In this document: one piece after another, positions 35,413-44,813 of the stretch
Layout: each line of letters starts with the position of its first letter
How positions within the stretch are numbered: the first letter of the stretch is position 1
Assembly (NCBI RefSeq): GCF_007752535.1
Contig: NZ_CP036426.1
Span: forward strand, 310,001 to 374,000
DNA length: 64,000 bases
Direction: 5' to 3'
Origin: Tautonia plasticadhaerens
GTDB lineage: Bacteria; Planctomycetota; Planctomycetia; Isosphaerales; Isosphaeraceae
Made by a program: the position numbers and the translations under genes
Notes under the pieces: generated by a model
Databases searched by the model: none
Told to the model about the DNA's origin: nothing
Seen by the model: only the letters and a program-made list of their open reading frames with translations

Positions 35413-36801
35413 TCAGGGGGCGTCGCCGCCGCCATCGGCCTCGCGATCGTCGAGCCAGGAACGGGCCCGGTCCCGGGCGAAGAAGGTGCCGGGGCGTCCC
35501 AGGGCGAGTCGGATGAGCGTCTCGGCGTCGTCGGGGCGGCCGGAGGCGTCGAGCACCCGGGCGAGGAAGTAGGCGGTGTCCGGGGAGGACTCGCCCCGGG
35601 CCACGGCGAGCCGGAGGGCTTGCTCGGCCGGTTCGGCCAGGCCGGCCCGGAACCGGGCCCAGCCCAGGGTCGAGAGCGCCCGGGGGCCTTCGGGGGAGAG
35701 CCGGGCGTTCATCTCGGCCAGTTCGAGGGCCTTCCGGCGCTTCTCGGGGTCGTCCTGGTCGGCCAGGACCAGCGCGAGCTGGTCCCGGGCGAAGGCGTCC
35801 CCCGGGTCGCGTTCGAGCAGGGATCGGAAGTGGCGTTCGGCCTCCCCGGAATCGCCCCGGGAGCGGGCGAGCAGCCCCCGGAGCTTGCCGAGGTCGGTCG
35901 AGTCGGGCGTGATCCGGCCCAGCTCGTCGACCAGGGGGGCGATCTGCCCGGGGAGGCCGCGGTCGAGCAGCCAGGCGGCCTTGGCCACGAAGGGCCGGGG
36001 ATCGTCCGGGGCGTCGTCGATGGCCCGGTCGAACCGGCGTCCGGCCTGCTCGACATCCCCCTTCAGGGCGAAGAGGCGGGCGAGGGTCACGTCGGGGGGT
36101 TCCAGCGACGGGGAGAGGCCCGAGGCCCGGGAGAGTGCCTCCCGGGCCGGACCGACCTCGCCGAGCCAGAAGAGGGCCCGGCCGAGGCGGTGCCGGGCCG
36201 TCGCGTCGGCCGGCTCCAGGGCGAGCCATGCCTCCAGGTGTTCCCGGGCCGAGGACCAGTCGCCCCGGGCCTCGGCGACCGTGGCCAGGCCTTCCCGGCA
36301 GGTCAAATCCAGCTCCCGGCGCTGGAGCTCGGTCCAGGACGGGGGAGGGCCCAGCCCGGCGGCCTTCTCGAAGGCGAGCTTCGCGTCGGTGACCCGGCGT
36401 TCGGCCAGCGCGAGCTTGCCGAAGAGGGTGTAGGCGGTCGGGTCCTCGGGGGACTCCGAGGCGGCCCGCTCCAGGAGCAGCCGGGCCTGGGGGACCCGGT
36501 CGGCGGAGAAGCAGAGCATGGCCAGGATCGCCCGGGCCGGCGGCAGGCTCGGGTGTTTCTCGGCGGCCGACTCCAGCAGGCGGAGCGCCCCCTCCTCATC
36601 CCCCCCCCGGAACGCCTCGGCCGCCCGGTCCACCTCCTCGATGTTCCGAGGGAGGAGTCGGATCGGCCGGCCGGGCTCCAGGAGCAGGTCGGAGAGGTCG
36701 AACGAGTCGGCCCCGGCGCCCGACGGCCGGAGCAGAAGGGTGGCCGCCATCGCCACGAGCGCGAGCCGGAGCGGCCCGAGGATTCCGAACCGGCGATTCA
36801 T
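35413..36801 (-). CDS. Secreted tetratricopeptide repeat protein
   Basis: 462 residues from the ATG at 36801. A signal peptide (RLALVAMAATLLLRPSGAGA) leads into about ten TPR units, recognisable by AILAMLCFSADRVPQARLLLERAASESPEDPTAY, FGKLALAERRVTDAKLAFEKAAG and RHLGRALFWLGEVGPAREAL-type helices (the last written loosely). The solenoid fills the whole mature chain. It should be periplasmic and bind proteins, possibly in envelope or secretion complexes. It is read away from the subtilase gene's end with a 206-bp gap upstream; no other partner is adjacent. Confidence 0.88.
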   Translation of the reverse strand: MNRRFGILGPLRLALVAMAATLLLRPSGAGADSFDLSDLLLEPGRPIRLLPRNIEEVDRAAEAFRGGDEEGALRLLESAAEKHPSLPPARAILAMLCFSADRVPQARLLLERAASESPEDPTAYTLFGKLALAERRVTDAKLAFEKAAGLGPPPSWTELQRRELDLTCREGLATVAEARGDWSSAREHLEAWLALEPADATARHRLGRALFWLGEVGPAREALSRASGLSPSLEPPDVTLARLFALKGDVEQAGRRFDRAIDDAPDDPRPFVAKAAWLLDRGLPGQIAPLVDELGRITPDSTDLGKLRGLLARSRGDSGEAERHFRSLLERDPGDAFARDQLALVLADQDDPEKRRKALELAEMNARLSPEGPRALSTLGWARFRAGLAEPAEQALRLAVARGESSPDTAYFLARVLDASGRPDDAETLIRLALGRPGTFFARDRARSWLDDREADGGGDAP

Positions 36802-37007
36802 GATCGATGGGACCTCGCCCGGTCGCGGCCCACCCGGCGGGCGGGACGGCTCGTCGGTGTTTCGGCTGCGGATGAGAAACCGGGAAGCCACGGGCCCTCC
36901 CCGGCGGACGGATCCCGCCCCCCGGGGGCGAGGGGCGGGCCGTTGCCTGCCGGGAGGTGACGGCAGGCAACGGCCGATCGGGCCGATCGATGCCCGACGG
37001 GCCCGGA

Positions 37008-38945
37008 TCAGCGGGCGGGTCGGCGACGGCGTCGGAGGCGGACCAGGCCGGTCGTCCCGATCCCGGCGGCGCCGATCAGGGCGAGGACGGCCGAACCCGG
37101 CTCGGGGATGAACGCCGTGGACCAGGCCAGCCCGTAGGTCTCCATGTTGGCGTCGCCGACCAGGTCGAACAACTCGCCGAACCAGCGGACCCGGAGGGCG
37201 TAGGCGCCCGACTCGGGCAGGATGAAGCTGAAGTGCTCGCTGTTGTTGAAGGCGCTGAACGAGGCGGCCACGAGCCGGCCGAAGCCGTCGCCGACCACCG
37301 TCCAGAGCTCCAGGTCCAGGTCGTCGTAGCTGAGGTCCAGGGCGGTGAAGCTGTCGCCGTCGCGGTCGAGCAAGCGGTCGCGGAACCAGGTCAGGGTGGC
37401 GGTGAAGGTCGATCCGCCTCGCAGGTCCTGCTCGAAGAAGTAATCGTTGGTCGTCCCTTCGACCACCACGCCGTAGTCCCAGCCGATCGCCTCGACTTCG
37501 CCCATGTCGCCCTGGCCGGTCCCGGCCACGTCGGTGGTGCCGCTGAGGAACTGGTCGAAGGCCGCGTCGAGGTTCATGCGGCCGGTGCCGACGCGGTTGT
37601 CCAGGCCCTGGCTGGTCAGGATCGCGCCGTCGAAGAGGACCTGGCCGTTGTCCCAGCCGGCGGTCTTGTCGGCCGAGTTCATCAAAACGGCCTTGATGAC
37701 GCGGGCGTCCCGGGCGTCCGGGGTGTCGGCCAGCTCGCCCCGGGCGGCGTCGTAGAGCAGCGAGGCGCCGCCGGCCACGGTCGGGGAAGCGAAGCTGGTG
37801 CCGGCGATCGTGCTGGTGTAGAAGTCGGCGCCGCCGGCCGGCCCGTTGGGCCCGCCGGTCAGTTGCGGGCTGTTGCCGCCGGTCTGCCCGCCGTAATAGG
37901 CCGAGACGATGTCGGTGCCCGGGGCGGCGATGTCGACCACCTGCCGGACGTTGTTGAACGCGCCGTTGACCGGGTCGACGTAGTCGTTGGGCCCGCCGCT
38001 GCTGAAGCCGGCCGGCACGTCGAAGCCGTCGAAGGTGGCGTCGTTGTCCGGGTCGGCGTCCAGCGCGGCGACCGAGATGTTGTTGTAGTTCGACCCCGGG
38101 CCGCCCACCCGGTCGGGGCCCGCCCCGCTGTTGCCGGCCGAGGCGACGAACAGCGTCCGGGTGTTCTCGTTGGAGAGGCCGTCGAGGCCGACGCTGGTGA
38201 GCGACGAGGCGTTGAGGTCGGCGGCCCCGGTGCTGCCCCAACTGCTGTTGATCACGTCGACCGCCCCGCCGCCGGGCACCCCCGTCTCGAAGGCCCGCTC
38301 GTAGGTGTCGAACAGGTTGGCGAAGTAGAAGTTGAAGCTCAGCGCGTAGCGGTTCCCGAACCAGGAGGAGGCGACGGCCCCGGAGAAGAGCTGGGCCCCC
38401 GGCGCGATCCCCTCCTGGTGGACGCCCGGGTTGGCGCCTCCCTGTCGGCCTCCCATGACCATGCCGGCCCAGGTGGCGTGCCGGTCGACCTCGCCGAGCT
38501 GGGAGACGGGGGACCCCCCCGGGATCGGGTCGGGGACCGGCCCGACGGGGATCTGGTTGACGTGGCCCAGCGACTCATGCCCCCCCCAGACGTGGCCGGC
38601 CTCGATGTTAGCCTGCCGGGCGTTCGCGCCGGTGTAGCCGGCGTCATAGAACCGATCGGCGCCGAGGAAGGAGTTCACGTTGATCGAGCCGGTCAGCGGG
38701 GGCAGGCCCGGCCCGTTGCCGTTGCCGACCAGGTCGGTGACGTACTGGTTCACGCCGGTGCCGACGGAGGTCTCGTCCGCGACCTGGATCGCCTGGGATC
38801 GGTCGGCGCCGACCCAGCCGTCGGGGTCCGCCAGCGACCCCATCGCCTTGGCCAGCCAGTCGTCACCGCCCCGCGCCGGGCCGGCGACGGCCGAGGACGC
38901 GACGATCGCGACGAGGAGCATGCCGGAAAGACGAAAAGTGCTCAT
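37008..38945 (-). CDS. Subtilisin-like (S8) serine protease with PEP-CTERM anchor
   Basis: 645 residues from the ATG at 38945. Signal peptide, then a peptidase S8 domain at about residues 90-470: VDRHATWAGMVMGG holds the catalytic His (near 155), ASAGNSG the oxyanion Asn, and AGTSFASPTVAGGASLL the nucleophile Ser (near 383). The Asp position, usually a DTG/DSG motif, reads NIEAGHVW near residue 112, so Glu replaces Asp. A beta-sandwich domain (about 475-610) follows, then IPEPGSAVLALIGAAGI and a basic tail RLRRRRRPAR, the PEP-CTERM sorting signal. The protein is exported and sorted to the envelope or exopolysaccharide. Confidence 0.9.
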   Translation of the reverse strand: MSTFRLSGMLLVAIVASSAVAGPARGGDDWLAKAMGSLADPDGWVGADRSQAIQVADETSVGTGVNQYVTDLVGNGNGPGLPPLTGSINVNSFLGADRFYDAGYTGANARQANIEAGHVWGGHESLGHVNQIPVGPVPDPIPGGSPVSQLGEVDRHATWAGMVMGGRQGGANPGVHQEGIAPGAQLFSGAVASSWFGNRYALSFNFYFANLFDTYERAFETGVPGGGAVDVINSSWGSTGAADLNASSLTSVGLDGLSNENTRTLFVASAGNSGAGPDRVGGPGSNYNNISVAALDADPDNDATFDGFDVPAGFSSGGPNDYVDPVNGAFNNVRQVVDIAAPGTDIVSAYYGGQTGGNSPQLTGGPNGPAGGADFYTSTIAGTSFASPTVAGGASLLYDAARGELADTPDARDARVIKAVLMNSADKTAGWDNGQVLFDGAILTSQGLDNRVGTGRMNLDAAFDQFLSGTTDVAGTGQGDMGEVEAIGWDYGVVVEGTTNDYFFEQDLRGGSTFTATLTWFRDRLLDRDGDSFTALDLSYDDLDLELWTVVGDGFGRLVAASFSAFNNSEHFSFILPESGAYALRVRWFGELFDLVGDANMETYGLAWSTAFIPEPGSAVLALIGAAGIGTTGLVRLRRRRRPAR

Positions 38946-39331
38946 GGACGATTTCCCTTTGGTCGTGTTTGGCGCGCCTCGGGCCGGCGGCCGTCCCTGC
39001 CCCGCCCGAGGTGCCCGGCCGGGCACCGTCGCCCCGGACCAGATCCTCGGCCCTTCGGCCGCCGACGGGGCGTGCGACCCGGTCGGGGCGCCGACCCGAG
39101 GCGGGTCGAGGCTCGACCCGAAGGTCGGCCGGGGAGCGCCGCCCCCCCCGTCGGCGGGCCGGCGAGGGTCGCCGTCGGCAAGCGGCACCTTAGGGCCAAG
39201 CCGCCCGGACCACAATCAAATTTTTCGTGATCGAATTATGTGGATTTGGCGTTTTTTCGCAAGCCCTTGCGAGGTGGCGTGTTCGAGATGTTGCTTTTTT
39301 TCATCAGGTCTGGGCCCCCTCGCCGGCGCGG
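38946..39331. other. 386-bp intergenic region with AT-rich patch
   Basis: No gene. The left part is GC-rich and carries nothing visible. The right part (39215-39310) is unusually AT-rich for this genome and contains the probable promoter of the subtilase gene and an inverted repeat. The Ser/Thr kinase gene ends just to the right. Confidence 0.6.
39235..39272 (-). promoter_or_regulatory. Possible subtilase promoter with overlapping palindrome
   Basis: On the minus strand TTGCGA (complement of 39257-39262), a 16-bp spacer and CATAAT (complement of 39235-39240). The -35 box lies inside a perfect inverted repeat TCGCAAG-CC-CTTGCGA (39257-39272), which could be an operator. The leader to the ATG at 38945 would be nearly 290 nt, which is long and lowers confidence. 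Confidence 0.4.
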
Positions 39332-42300
39332 TCATTCGGGCGGGGGGACGCGGAGCTGGACGCGGTCGTACTCGACCCGGACCCGGGTCTCGAGGTCGGG
39401 CTTGTCGAGGGTGAGGGAGGCGGCGGCGGGGAGCAGGTCGTAATCCAGGGCGACGGCCCGGTCGAAGGCGGGGAGGCCGTTGACCAGGACCTCGACCTGC
39501 CGGCCGCGGACGCGGAGGGTCAGCGTGTTGAACCGGTCGGCCGGGCGGATGCCCCGGGGGCGGACGGGGCCGATCGGCCGGTCGTCCGGGAAGGCCTCCA
39601 CCCCCCAGAAGGCCGGGTTCACCGCCAGGAGGGAACGGCGGTCGATGATCGCGTGGATCCCCCGGCCGTCCTCGCGGACGACCATGATGCCCCAGGCCCC
39701 GGCCGCGTCCGGGGCCTCGCCGAGCACCCGGCCGACGGCCTCGACCTGGAAGTCCCCGGAGAACTGCCGGAGGCGGCGGATGTCCCGGGTGCCGTTCCAG
39801 CCCCGCCCGGCGTCGACGACGTAGACGCCGTCCCGGTGGTCGAAGCCGAACTCGACGCCGGCGTCGGGCCGGCCCCGGGGCCACCCGGTCGCCGGCTGGA
39901 GGAATTCCTCGGTGTAGGCGACCCGGGAGGGGGAGAGGCCCGGCGGGTCGGCCCCGAGGGGCTCGGCGTGGAAGCGGAAGTCGTCGAAGTTGACGTGGCC
40001 CCAACCCTCGGTCGATTCGTCGATGACCCGGAGCACGACCCGGTCGCCCAGGTGCCCCGACAGGTCGACGGCCCTCGGCCGGAGCTGCTCCCGGCGCTCG
40101 CCCCGGAACGAGGCGATCACCGGGCCGTCGGGGACGGCGACCTCGACCCGGCAGTCCGGCTGGTCTCCCCCGGAGACGAGCAGGCTGGCGTACGGCTCGA
40201 GCACCCGGAAGGGGACCGAGGAGAGCCGGCCGGTGGCCTTGTCGCCGCCGACCTCGTAGGTGCCGACCCAGAAGCGGCCGGCGTGGCCGCTGGTCGCGTC
40301 CCGGCCCCGGGGGGAGACGGTGTCCCCGTCGATCGGCTGCCCGATGGTCGCGGCCCCCTCGGCGGCCCAGTCCCGGAGGGTGCCCTCCTCGAAACCGAGG
40401 TTCAGGGCCCGGCCGTCGTCGTCGAGGGCCGGCCGGCCCCCGCGATCGAGCAGCCGGACGGCCAGGCGGTCGAACTCGGCCCGGACTCGGCTGTCGTCCC
40501 CCTTGCCGAGGGCAATCTCCGGGACGCTGGGCAGCAGGTCGAAGTCGACCCCGATCGGCTCGCAGGCCGGCTCGCCGTTGACGAGCACCTCAAGCGACCG
40601 GGTCCGGACCCGGAGCGTCAGGGCGTTCCACTGTCCCCCTCCCCGGATGGCCGGGTGGGAGAAGGGTTCGAAGAGGTGGGGGGCGGGCTCCTCGGCCCAG
40701 GGGGAGCCGTAGATGCCGAGCAGGCCCCCGGGATTGATGCTGACGTTGAACCCCTTCCCCTCGGCCCCGACGACGAACAGGGAGAAGCCGCCGTAGGCGT
40801 CCTCCGGGCCGATCGACCGGGCTACGGCCTCGACCTCGTACTCGGAGGCCAGCTCCGCGGTGATGTCCCAGGCCTCCCAGGAGATCCAGGGGCCCGGGGC
40901 TTCCATGAAGTAGGCCCCGTCGGCGTACCCCTTGCGGTAGGGGGTGTCGCTGCCCGGGACGGGAGTCTCCTCGATCCGCCAGCCGCTGCCCGGGTCGTCG
41001 AACTCGTCGAGGTAGACCTGGAGGCTCGGCGGCGGGAACGGCGCGGGCTCGACCGCCGGGCCCGGGTCGGGAGCCTCGGCGCCGGGGTCGTCGGACGGCA
41101 CCGGCTCGACGGCCGGTTCGGGGCCTTGCCCTTGGGCCGATTCGAAGGTCGAGAAGACGGGAGCGAGCGGCAGCTCGGGGGGAAGCGGCCCGGGGCCGGG
41201 GACCCCGGCCCGGGCGACCTCCGACACCCCGGGGCGGGGGCGGAGGGCGAAGACGGCCATCGCCAGGGCGGCCAGGCCCAGGACGGCGAGGGCGATGGAC
41301 GCGGCCCGGGGGCGCCCGACCGGCGAGGATGGGGTCGCTTCGGGGCCAGAGCCGGAGAGGAGGTCCGCGAGCGTCGGGCCGGGTTCGAAGCGGATCCCCA
41401 GGAACTCGCCGGGCCGGGCGAGGTCGTCGGCGTCGACCTCGCCCCGGGGCTCGGGGTCTCGGGGGTCGGGCCGCCTCATGAAGGTGGTGGCGAAGGTCTT
41501 CAGGTCGGTGCTGGCGTCGCCGGCCTCCCGGGGGGAGGAGCGGCAGCCTTCCAGGGCGGCGATCACCTCGGTCATCGACTGCGGACGCTCCTCGGGCCGC
41601 TTGGCCATCATCCGGAGGTAGACGGCCTCCATCGCCTCGGGGACCTGGGGCCGGAGCTCCCGGATCGAGGGCGGGGGGAGGTGCTGGTGGGCGATCAGCC
41701 GCTTGAGCAGGGTGTCCCCGGGGAACGGGGGCCGGCCGGTGAGGAGGAAGTAGAGGGTGCAGCCCAGGCCGTAGACGTCGGCCCGGTGGTCGGCACGCTT
41801 GGCGTTGTCGGCCTGCTCGGGGGCGAGGAAGTCGACGCTGCCCATGTAGGCCCCGGTCCGGGTGATCGAGCCCTCCGACTCCCGGGAGAGGCCCCCGGCG
41901 GCCTCCAGGAGCTTGGCGAGGCCGAGGTCGAGCACCCGGACGTTGCCGTGGGCGTCGATCATGACGTTGGCCGGCTTCACGTCGCGGTGGATCACCCCCC
42001 GGGCGTGGGCGGCCTCCAGCCCCCGGGCGGCCTGGATGCCGCAGTGGAGGGCCCGGGGGACGGGCATCGGCCCGTCCTGGCGGACGAGCGTCTCCAGGTC
42101 GCGGCCGACGATGTAGTCCATGGTCAGGAAGTGGACGCCGCGGTCCTCGTCGGCCTCGACGGCGGCGACGAGGTTGGGGTGGTCCAGCAGGGAGGCGACC
42201 TGGAACTCCCGCCGGAAGCGCCGGACGGCGTCGCGGTCCCGGGCGAAGGAAGGGGGGAGGATCTTCAGGGCGACGACCTGCCGGGTCTGCCGGTGTCGGG

Positions 42301-42709
42301 CCTTGAAGACCATGCCCATGCCGCCCTCGCCGAGCTTGTCGAGGATCAAGTAGCAGCCGATGAGCAGCCCCCTGGACTTTCCCTGCACCAGCGCCCCGGC
42401 CTGGTACGGGGTCAGCTTGCCGCCCCGGACGAGGGCCACGGCCAGCCGGGTCGGGTCGCCGTCGGCCCCGGCCTCCAGGCCCTCCAGGTCGGCCGGGGCG
42501 GCCAGGCCGGTCCGCAGCAGCGACTCCCGGAACTCGGGGTAAGAGGCCGCCCGGACCGTGGCCGATCCCCTGCCTCCCCGGGGTCCCCCCGGGTGGTGGT
42601 CCTGCGTCTCGGCCCAGGCCGCCGCCGACCGGCACCCCGGGCAAACCCCGGCCGGGGAGTCCTCGGGCAACCCGGCCCCGCAACCGGGGCAGCGACGCGA
42701 CTCCGACAT
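39332..42709 (-). CDS. Membrane Ser/Thr protein kinase with zinc ribbon and large sensor part
   Basis: 1125 residues. A zinc ribbon (CPGCG...CPGC, residues 7-27) is followed by a linker with GKLTPYQAGALVQG, found before many planctomycete kinases. The Hanks-type kinase spans about 120-400: glycine loop LGEGGMGMVFKA, catalytic HRDVKPANVMID near 240, and DLGLAKLL in place of DFG. A membrane helix lies near 470-490 (ASIALAVLGLAALAMAVFAL). The outside part holds two similar concanavalin-like domains (about 566-760 and 935-1125, each with a LNTLTLRVRGRxVEVLVNG-type block) around a third domain (about 770-920) ending VNFDDFRFHAEP, known from planctomycete cytochrome proteins. It probably senses a carbohydrate and phosphorylates cytosolic targets. 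Confidence 0.93.
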   Translation of the reverse strand: MSESRRCPGCGAGLPEDSPAGVCPGCRSAAAWAETQDHHPGGPRGGRGSATVRAASYPEFRESLLRTGLAAPADLEGLEAGADGDPTRLAVALVRGGKLTPYQAGALVQGKSRGLLIGCYLILDKLGEGGMGMVFKARHRQTRQVVALKILPPSFARDRDAVRRFRREFQVASLLDHPNLVAAVEADEDRGVHFLTMDYIVGRDLETLVRQDGPMPVPRALHCGIQAARGLEAAHARGVIHRDVKPANVMIDAHGNVRVLDLGLAKLLEAAGGLSRESEGSITRTGAYMGSVDFLAPEQADNAKRADHRADVYGLGCTLYFLLTGRPPFPGDTLLKRLIAHQHLPPPSIRELRPQVPEAMEAVYLRMMAKRPEERPQSMTEVIAALEGCRSSPREAGDASTDLKTFATTFMRRPDPRDPEPRGEVDADDLARPGEFLGIRFEPGPTLADLLSGSGPEATPSSPVGRPRAASIALAVLGLAALAMAVFALRPRPGVSEVARAGVPGPGPLPPELPLAPVFSTFESAQGQGPEPAVEPVPSDDPGAEAPDPGPAVEPAPFPPPSLQVYLDEFDDPGSGWRIEETPVPGSDTPYRKGYADGAYFMEAPGPWISWEAWDITAELASEYEVEAVARSIGPEDAYGGFSLFVVGAEGKGFNVSINPGGLLGIYGSPWAEEPAPHLFEPFSHPAIRGGGQWNALTLRVRTRSLEVLVNGEPACEPIGVDFDLLPSVPEIALGKGDDSRVRAEFDRLAVRLLDRGGRPALDDDGRALNLGFEEGTLRDWAAEGAATIGQPIDGDTVSPRGRDATSGHAGRFWVGTYEVGGDKATGRLSSVPFRVLEPYASLLVSGGDQPDCRVEVAVPDGPVIASFRGERREQLRPRAVDLSGHLGDRVVLRVIDESTEGWGHVNFDDFRFHAEPLGADPPGLSPSRVAYTEEFLQPATGWPRGRPDAGVEFGFDHRDGVYVVDAGRGWNGTRDIRRLRQFSGDFQVEAVGRVLGEAPDAAGAWGIMVVREDGRGIHAIIDRRSLLAVNPAFWGVEAFPDDRPIGPVRPRGIRPADRFNTLTLRVRGRQVEVLVNGLPAFDRAVALDYDLLPAAASLTLDKPDLETRVRVEYDRVQLRVPPPE

Positions 42710-42953
42710 GGGCTCGGCCCTCGGGGCGTGGGCGGGGGGCTTGGGGATCGTCGGGCGGTGCCATCGGCCCGCCTCGGGGCGGGGGCCCCCCGAGGCGGGC
42801 CGATGTGGGTCGGGACGGCCTCGGGCCCGGAGGGCGGCGTCCGCCGCGTTCCCGCCCGCGGGCCTCGGGGGCGGGACAGGGTCTTCGGGAAACGGACGGA
42901 CGGCCCCTCTTCATCGTGACGATCGGGATCGACTCGGGCCCGACCGGCCGGGG

Positions 42954-44777
42954 CTAGCTGTGTTGCCGGTGCTCGGCCGGGTGGGTGGTGGCGGCGCTGA
43001 GGTTGTAGGCGGTGTTGATCAGGCCGATGTGGGTGAACGCCTGGGGGAAATTGCCGACGAGGCGACGGGCCGAGACGTCGTATTCCTCGGAGAGCAGGCC
43101 CACGTCGTTGCGGATCGCCAGCAGGCTCTCGAACATCCGGACGGCGTCGTCCCGGCGGCCCATCAGGGCGTAGTTGTCGGCCAGCCAGAAGGAGCAGGGC
43201 AGGAAGGAGCCCTCGCCGGGGGGGAGGCCGTCGACGCTGGGGTCGGTCTCGTAGCGGTCGACGAAGCCGTCCCGCTTGAGCCGCTGCTCGATCGCCCGGA
43301 CGGTGCCGACCATCCGCTCGTCGGTCGGCTCGAGGAAGCCGACCAGGGGCATCATCAGGACGCTGGCGTCGAGGAAGGGGGAGCCGTAGCTCTGCATGAA
43401 GGCGCCGACCTCGGGGTCGTAGGAGCGCTCGAAGATCTCCCGGCGGATCCGGTCCCGGAGCCCTCGCCAGCGGTCGGCCGGCCCGTCGCGGTCGAACTGC
43501 TCGACCCCCTTGACGGCGCGGTCGAAGGCGACCCAGGCCATCACCTTGGAATGGGTGAAGTGGCGGCGGGGCCCCCGGACTTCCCAGATCCCCTCGTCGG
43601 GCTGTTCCCAGACGGTCTCGAGGAAGTCCATCAACGCCTTCTGGAGGTTCCAGGAGGCCCCCATCGGCTCCAGGCCGACCCGCCGGCACTGGTGCAGGGC
43701 GTCCATCACCTCGCCGGGCACGTCGAGCTGGAACTGGTCGAAGGCGGCGTTGCCCATCCGGACGGGGGAGGAGCCCTCGTAGCCGGGCAGCCAGGGCAGC
43801 TGCAGCTCGGTCAGCCGGCGTTCGCCGGAGATGCCGTACATGATCTGGATCTGGGACGGCTTGCCGGCGACGGCCCGGAGCAGCCATTCGCGCCAGGCCC
43901 GGGCCTCCTCGTGGTATCCGGCGTTCATCATGGCGTAGAGGGTGAACGTGGCGTCGCGGAGCCAGCAGTAGCGGTAGTCCCAGTTCCGAACGCCGCCGAG
44001 GTGCTCGGGCAGGCTGGTGGTCGGTGCCGCGACGATGCCGCCGGTGGGGGCGTAGGTCAGGGCCTTGAGCGTGATCAGCGAGCGCTTGACGGCCTCGGAC
44101 CAGTGGGCCCGGTCCAGGGCGTCGTCGCAGGAGCCGTCGCCGAAGGAGCAGCGGTCGGACCACTCGCGCCACCAGCGCTCGGCGTCGCGGAGGGTGCCGG
44201 AGTGGTCGACCTGTCGGGGCTCTCGCTCGTGGGAGGGGTACCAGGTCAGGTCGAAGCTGGCGGTCTGGCCCTCGGAGAGGTCGAACTCCGCGACGGTGTG
44301 GAAGTCCTCGCCGTGCAGCGGCACGTCGGTGCGGAGGCGGAGCATGTCCGGGCCGGCGATGGCGGAGATGCCGTTGTCGGTGCGCAGGACCCACGGGACG
44401 ATCGCGCCGTAGTCGAACCGGATGACCAGGTCCATCCGCATCCGGACCGACCCCCGGAGGCACTCGACCAGCCGGAGCACGTCGGGCAGCTCGTCGCGGG
44501 GGGGCATGCAGTCGGTGACCCGGACGGTGCCGCCGTCGACGTCGAACTCGGTCTCCAGCACGAGGGTGCCGGGCCGGTATCGCCGCCGGGTGGCCTTGAT
44601 CTCGCCGACCGGGGCGAGCTTCCAGTGGCCGTTCTCCTCGGTGCCGAGCAGCTCGGCGAAGACGGCGCCGGAGTCGAACCGGGGCAGGCAGAGCCAGTCG
44701 ATCGAACCGTCCCGGCCGACGAGGGCGGCGGTCTGGCAGTCGCCGATCAGGGCGTAGTCTTCCAGCGGCAGCGACAT
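42954..44777 (-). CDS. Glycoside hydrolase family 15 (glucoamylase/trehalase-like)
   Basis: 607 residues. The N-terminal beta-sandwich starts MSLPLEDYALIGDCQTAALV, with the family phrase GRDGSIDWLCLPRFDSGAVFAELLG. The catalytic (alpha/alpha)6 barrel has RNWDYRYCWLRDATFTL (substrate binding), and PPGEGSFLPCSFWLADNY, which carries the general-base Glu. The general-acid Glu lies in the ASWNLQKALMDFLETVWEQPDEGIWEVR region. No signal peptide is seen, so it is cytosolic and may hydrolyse trehalose, maltodextrin or glycosylated storage compounds. It stands between the kinase and a Uma2 gene, 36 bp after the latter, so those two may share a transcript. Confidence 0.93.
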   Translation of the reverse strand: MSLPLEDYALIGDCQTAALVGRDGSIDWLCLPRFDSGAVFAELLGTEENGHWKLAPVGEIKATRRRYRPGTLVLETEFDVDGGTVRVTDCMPPRDELPDVLRLVECLRGSVRMRMDLVIRFDYGAIVPWVLRTDNGISAIAGPDMLRLRTDVPLHGEDFHTVAEFDLSEGQTASFDLTWYPSHEREPRQVDHSGTLRDAERWWREWSDRCSFGDGSCDDALDRAHWSEAVKRSLITLKALTYAPTGGIVAAPTTSLPEHLGGVRNWDYRYCWLRDATFTLYAMMNAGYHEEARAWREWLLRAVAGKPSQIQIMYGISGERRLTELQLPWLPGYEGSSPVRMGNAAFDQFQLDVPGEVMDALHQCRRVGLEPMGASWNLQKALMDFLETVWEQPDEGIWEVRGPRRHFTHSKVMAWVAFDRAVKGVEQFDRDGPADRWRGLRDRIRREIFERSYDPEVGAFMQSYGSPFLDASVLMMPLVGFLEPTDERMVGTVRAIEQRLKRDGFVDRYETDPSVDGLPPGEGSFLPCSFWLADNYALMGRRDDAVRMFESLLAIRNDVGLLSEEYDVSARRLVGNFPQAFTHIGLINTAYNLSAATTHPAEHRQHS

Positions 44778-44813
44778 GGGGGCGGTGTCCTCGGGGGCGG
44801 TTCGGTTGCCTGG

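Noticed and set aside
39252-39272. T6 tract plus hairpin as intrinsic terminator
   Set aside because: The T tract precedes the hairpin on the plus strand and becomes an A tract after it on the minus strand, so it cannot terminate in either direction.
39227-42919. 1230-codon plus-strand frame
   Set aside because: Lies opposite the Ser/Thr kinase, which has clear motifs; the frame is low complexity.
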